From Synechococcaceae bacterium WB4_1_0192 (GTDB lineage Bacteria > Cyanobacteriota > Cyanobacteriia > PCC-6307 > Cyanobiaceae), in contig RFPK01000089.1 in the NCBI GenBank assembly GCA_009926195.1, positions 1 through 7,693 of the forward strand: DNA of 7,693 nt. The letters are read 5' to 3'. The notes beneath the pieces were generated by a model, which was given only the letters and a program-made list of their open reading frames with translations, had not been told where the DNA came from and ran no database searches. Both the position numbers and the translations under genes were made by a program. Below are positions 5,654-7,693 of the stretch, one piece after another; position 1 is the stretch's first letter; each line of letters starts with the position of its first letter.

Positions 5654-7423
5654 ATGATGCAGGTCGCAACGGGGCGCCGCGCCCCGCCTCCGCCTGTGCT
5701 CCGCCTCGAACGCGTCTCGAAGATCTATCCCACCGGTGAGGTGCTGCGGGATGTCACCTGGGAGGTGAAGGCAGGCGATCGCATCGGCCTGGTGGGCGTC
5801 AACGGCGCCGGCAAATCCACCCAGATGCGGATCATCGCCGGCATGGAAGAGCCGAGCAGCGGCCAGGTGGTGAAGCAGGGCGATCCGCGCATCGTCTACC
5901 TGCAGCAGGAATTCGACGTGGATCTGAGCAGCACGGTGCGGCAGGAGCTGTTCCAGGCCTTCGGCGAGGCGGCCGAGGTGCTCAACCGCCAACGGCAGGT
6001 GGAGGAGGAGATGGGCTCGGAGAAGGCGGCCGAGGATCCCGACCACCTCGATGAGCTGATCCACGAGCTCGGGGCCCTGCAGACCCGCTTCGAGAACCTG
6101 CACGGCTACGAGCTCGATGCCCGCATCGACAAGCTGCTGCCCACGATCGGCTTCACGGCCGAGGGGGCCGAGCAGCTGGTGGGCGACTACTCCGGCGGCT
6201 GGCAGATGCGCATCGCCCTGGGCAAGGTGCTGCTGCAGGAACCGGATCTGCTGCTGCTCGACGAACCGACCAACCACCTGGACGTGGAGACGATCCAATG
6301 GCTGGAGGACTACCTGATCGGCCAGACCTGTCCGCTGGTGGTGATCAGCCACGACCGGGCCTTCCTCGATCGGGTCTGCAACCAGATCGTGGAAACCGAG
6401 CGAGGGGTGTCCCGCAGCTACCTGGGCAACTACAGCCAGCACCTGGAGCTGAAGGCCCTGGAGCGGGAGGCCGGCCAGGCCGCCTTCGAGCGCCAGCAGA
6501 AGGAACTGGCCACTCAGCAGGCCTACATCGACCGCTTCCGCGCCAGCGCCACCCGCTCCACCCAGGCCAAGAGCCGCGAGAAGCTGCTCGACAAGGTGGA
6601 GCGGATCGAGGCACCGATCGAGAGCGTCAGCGGACCGCGCTTCCAGTTCCCGCCGGCCCCCCGCAGCGGCCGCCTGATCGCCGAGGTCAAGGAGCTGAGC
6701 CACAGCTACGGCGAGCAGATCCTGTTCCTGGGGGCCAACCTCGAGGTGGAGCGGGGCGATCGCATCGCCTTCGTGGGCCCCAACGGCGCCGGCAAGTCCA
6801 CCCTGCTGCGGCTGGTGATGGGCATCGAGACCCCCGATGAAGGAGTTGCCGGGCTGGGGGAGCACAACGTGATCGCCGGCTACTTCGAGCAGAACCAGGC
6901 CGAGGCCCTGGATCTCTCCAAGACCGTGATCGACACGATGTTCGAGGCGGTGCCCGACTGGACCCAGACCCAGGTGCGCTCGCTGCTGGGCAGCTTCTGC
7001 TTCAGCAACGATGCCGTGTTCAAGGAGGTGGGCAAGCTTTCAGGTGGCGAGAAGGCGCGGCTGGCCCTGGCGCTGATGCTGCTGCAGCCCTGCAACCTGG
7101 TGGTGCTGGACGAGCCCACCAACCACCTCGACATCCCGGCCAAGCAGATGCTCGAGGACGCCCTGATCGAGTACGAGGGGGCCGTGCTGGTGGTGAGTCA
7201 CGACCGCTACTTCATCTCGCGGGTGGCCAACAGGATCGTCGAGATCCGCGACGGTGAACTGGTGGTGTATCGCGGCGACTACGCCTACTACCGCGAGAAG
7301 AAGGCCGAGGAGGCCGCCGCGGCCGAACAGGCCCGCCTGGCAACCGAAGCCGATGCCAGGCGCAAGGCCAACCGTGACAAGCAGAAAGCCAAGGCTGCGG
7401 CCCGCAAGAGCGCAGCCGCCTGA
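5654..7423 (+). CDS. ABC-F family ATPase (two ABC domains, ribosome-associated type)
   Basis: ABC-F proteins have two fused ATPase domains and no membrane segment. Characterised members (EttA, Uup, YheS and resistance factors) act on the ribosome E/P site and are not transporters. From ATG 5654 this one has 589 residues. Domain 1: Walker A GVNGAGKST (48-56), signature YSGGWQMR (S180), Walker B with LDEPTNHLD (D203-E204) and switch His233. The linker of about 255-330 is rich in charged residues and Gln and is consistent with the two-helix P-site tRNA interaction motif. Domain 2: GPNGAGKST (from 375), signature LSGGEKAR (S463), LDEPTNHLD (D486-E487) and His516. All catalytic Glu, Lys and His residues are intact. 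The C-terminus is a Lys/Ala-rich charged tail of about 45 residues that may bind RNA. The start could be 5654, 5657 or GTG 5696; the first 14 residues are not typical of the family. The subfamily cannot be settled by eye. Confidence 0.93.
   Translation: MMQVATGRRAPPPPVLRLERVSKIYPTGEVLRDVTWEVKAGDRIGLVGVNGAGKSTQMRIIAGMEEPSSGQVVKQGDPRIVYLQQEFDVDLSSTVRQELFQAFGEAAEVLNRQRQVEEEMGSEKAAEDPDHLDELIHELGALQTRFENLHGYELDARIDKLLPTIGFTAEGAEQLVGDYSGGWQMRIALGKVLLQEPDLLLLDEPTNHLDVETIQWLEDYLIGQTCPLVVISHDRAFLDRVCNQIVETERGVSRSYLGNYSQHLELKALEREAGQAAFERQQKELATQQAYIDRFRASATRSTQAKSREKLLDKVERIEAPIESVSGPRFQFPPAPRSGRLIAEVKELSHSYGEQILFLGANLEVERGDRIAFVGPNGAGKSTLLRLVMGIETPDEGVAGLGEHNVIAGYFEQNQAEALDLSKTVIDTMFEAVPDWTQTQVRSLLGSFCFSNDAVFKEVGKLSGGEKARLALALMLLQPCNLVVLDEPTNHLDIPAKQMLEDALIEYEGAVLVVSHDRYFISRVANRIVEIRDGELVVYRGDYAYYREKKAEEAAAAEQARLATEADARRKANRDKQKAKAAARKSAAA
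5775..5782. repeat. HIP1 palindrome GCGATCGC
   Basis: Exact copy, in the ABC-F gene just before Walker A of domain 1, encoding part of the sequence GDRIG. Confidence 0.7.
6756..6763. repeat. HIP1 palindrome GCGATCGC
   Basis: Exact copy, in the ABC-F gene just before Walker A of domain 2, encoding part of the sequence GDRIA. It occupies the position equivalent to the copy at 5775 in domain 1. Confidence 0.7.
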
Positions 7424-7446
7424 CGACAGGACTGCACACAACTTCA

Positions 7447-7483
7447 CAGCCCCCTAGGCAACAGGACTCATTCCTCTTGGCTG
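7447..7483. other. Weak imperfect stem-loop after the ABC-F gene
   Basis: CAGCC (7447-7451) can pair with GGCTG (7479-7483), with an inner AGG/CCT pair between them. The loop is long and no T-run follows, so termination here would have to be of another kind. It overlaps the proposed -35 of the next gene. It may be chance. Confidence 0.15.
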
Positions 7484-7505
7484 GGTCTGATGTTGTGCAT
7501 ACCCT
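7477..7505 (+). promoter_or_regulatory. Possible promoter for the small cysteine protein gene
   Basis: TTGGCT (7477-7482, four of six matches to TTGACA) and TACCCT (7500-7505, TANNNT type) are separated by exactly 17 bp. This predicts a transcript start near 7512 and a leader of about 23 bases before ATG 7535. It lies in the 111-bp gap after the ABC-F stop. This section is visibly richer in A and T than the coding sequence around it. The prediction is from sequence only. Confidence 0.35.
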
Positions 7506-7534
7506 GACGGAATCCCCCCGTCACGCTGGGCACC

Positions 7535-7693
7535 ATGGGCATCGCCGCAGAGCGCTTCGCCGGTCAGCACGTCGTGCAGCACCCGGACAACCAGCTGGAG
7601 GGCGCGTCGCCGGCCAGCGGCGGCCCGCAGCAGGAGCAACCCGCCGACGCCGATTCGGTGACGACCTACTTCGAGTGCATCACCGCCTGCTCC
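7535..7693 (+). CDS. Small cysteine-containing protein, 3' partial, unknown function
   Basis: ATG 7535 opens a frame that stays open for 53 codons to the window edge. The first 40 or so residues are polar and low in complexity (rich in Gln, Pro, Ala, Gly and Asp), as in a disordered region. Then comes SVTTYFECITACS, with a CxxxC pair (Cys48 and Cys52), which looks like the start of a folded or metal/disulfide-binding module. I do not recognise a named family; it is not CP12, whose cysteine motifs differ. An in-frame TGA at 7505-7507 and the lack of other good starts make 7535 the likely start, although no Shine-Dalgarno sequence is visible. The end of the protein and any further cysteines lie outside the window. 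Confidence 0.6.
   Translation, partial: MGIAAERFAGQHVVQHPDNQLEGASPASGGPQQEQPADADSVTTYFECITACS

Noticed and set aside
5645..6865. Minus-strand ORF of 406 codons opposite the ABC-F gene
   Set aside because: The composition (runs of Leu, Gln, His, Val and Ala) is that of the reverse complement of coding sequence. No domain is visible, and the ABC-F frame is certain.
7535..7693. Small cysteine protein as CP12
   Set aside because: CP12 has paired cysteines in an acidic helix ending near a C-terminal CxxxxxxxC with a conserved Asp/Glu-rich context; the visible FECITAC does not match.

Overview
This window looks like chromosomal DNA of a GC-rich picocyanobacterium, most likely of the freshwater or brackish Cyanobium / Synechococcus kind. 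The evidence is high GC throughout, four exact copies of the cyanobacterial palindrome GCGATCGC (HIP1), closely packed genes, and proteins that resemble picocyanobacterial versions: an NDC1/NdbB-like type-2 NAD(P)H dehydrogenase, a long HflX, a 1-Cys peroxiredoxin and a Nif11-like small protein. The taxon is inferred from these signs, not proven.

Left block (1-3237, all +): the 3' part of a type-2 NAD(P)H:quinone oxidoreductase gene; 6 bp later a HAD-like hydrolase gene that has lost its C-terminal catalytic half; then hflX, a ribosome-associated GTPase. The HAD gene shows an internal out-of-frame deletion. Its original C-terminal residues can still be read in another frame (1502-1561), and that frame's TGA overlaps the TTG start of hflX (TTGA). 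The three genes look like a former or current operon.

Middle block (3347-5132, +): a 1-Cys peroxiredoxin gene and anmK (anhydro-N-acetylmuramic acid kinase), one base apart. They are probably co-transcribed and together cover peroxide removal and recycling of peptidoglycan sugar.

Right block (5133-7693): a 77-residue Nif11-like protein (+); a small membrane protein on the minus strand whose 3' end overlaps the nif11-like gene tail to tail by about 140 bp; a full-length two-domain ABC-F ATPase (+), divergent from the membrane-protein gene; and the start of a small cysteine-containing protein that runs off the window.

No tRNA, rRNA, CRISPR array, insertion sequence or phage gene is visible. 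The intergenic gaps are 70-110 bp at most, and no stretch over 300 bp lacks a gene. Most of the window is ordinary housekeeping DNA. The parts that merit a second look are the internally deleted HAD gene, the overlapping small-gene pair at 5234-5584, the core-less Nif11-like protein and the unassigned cysteine protein at the right edge.
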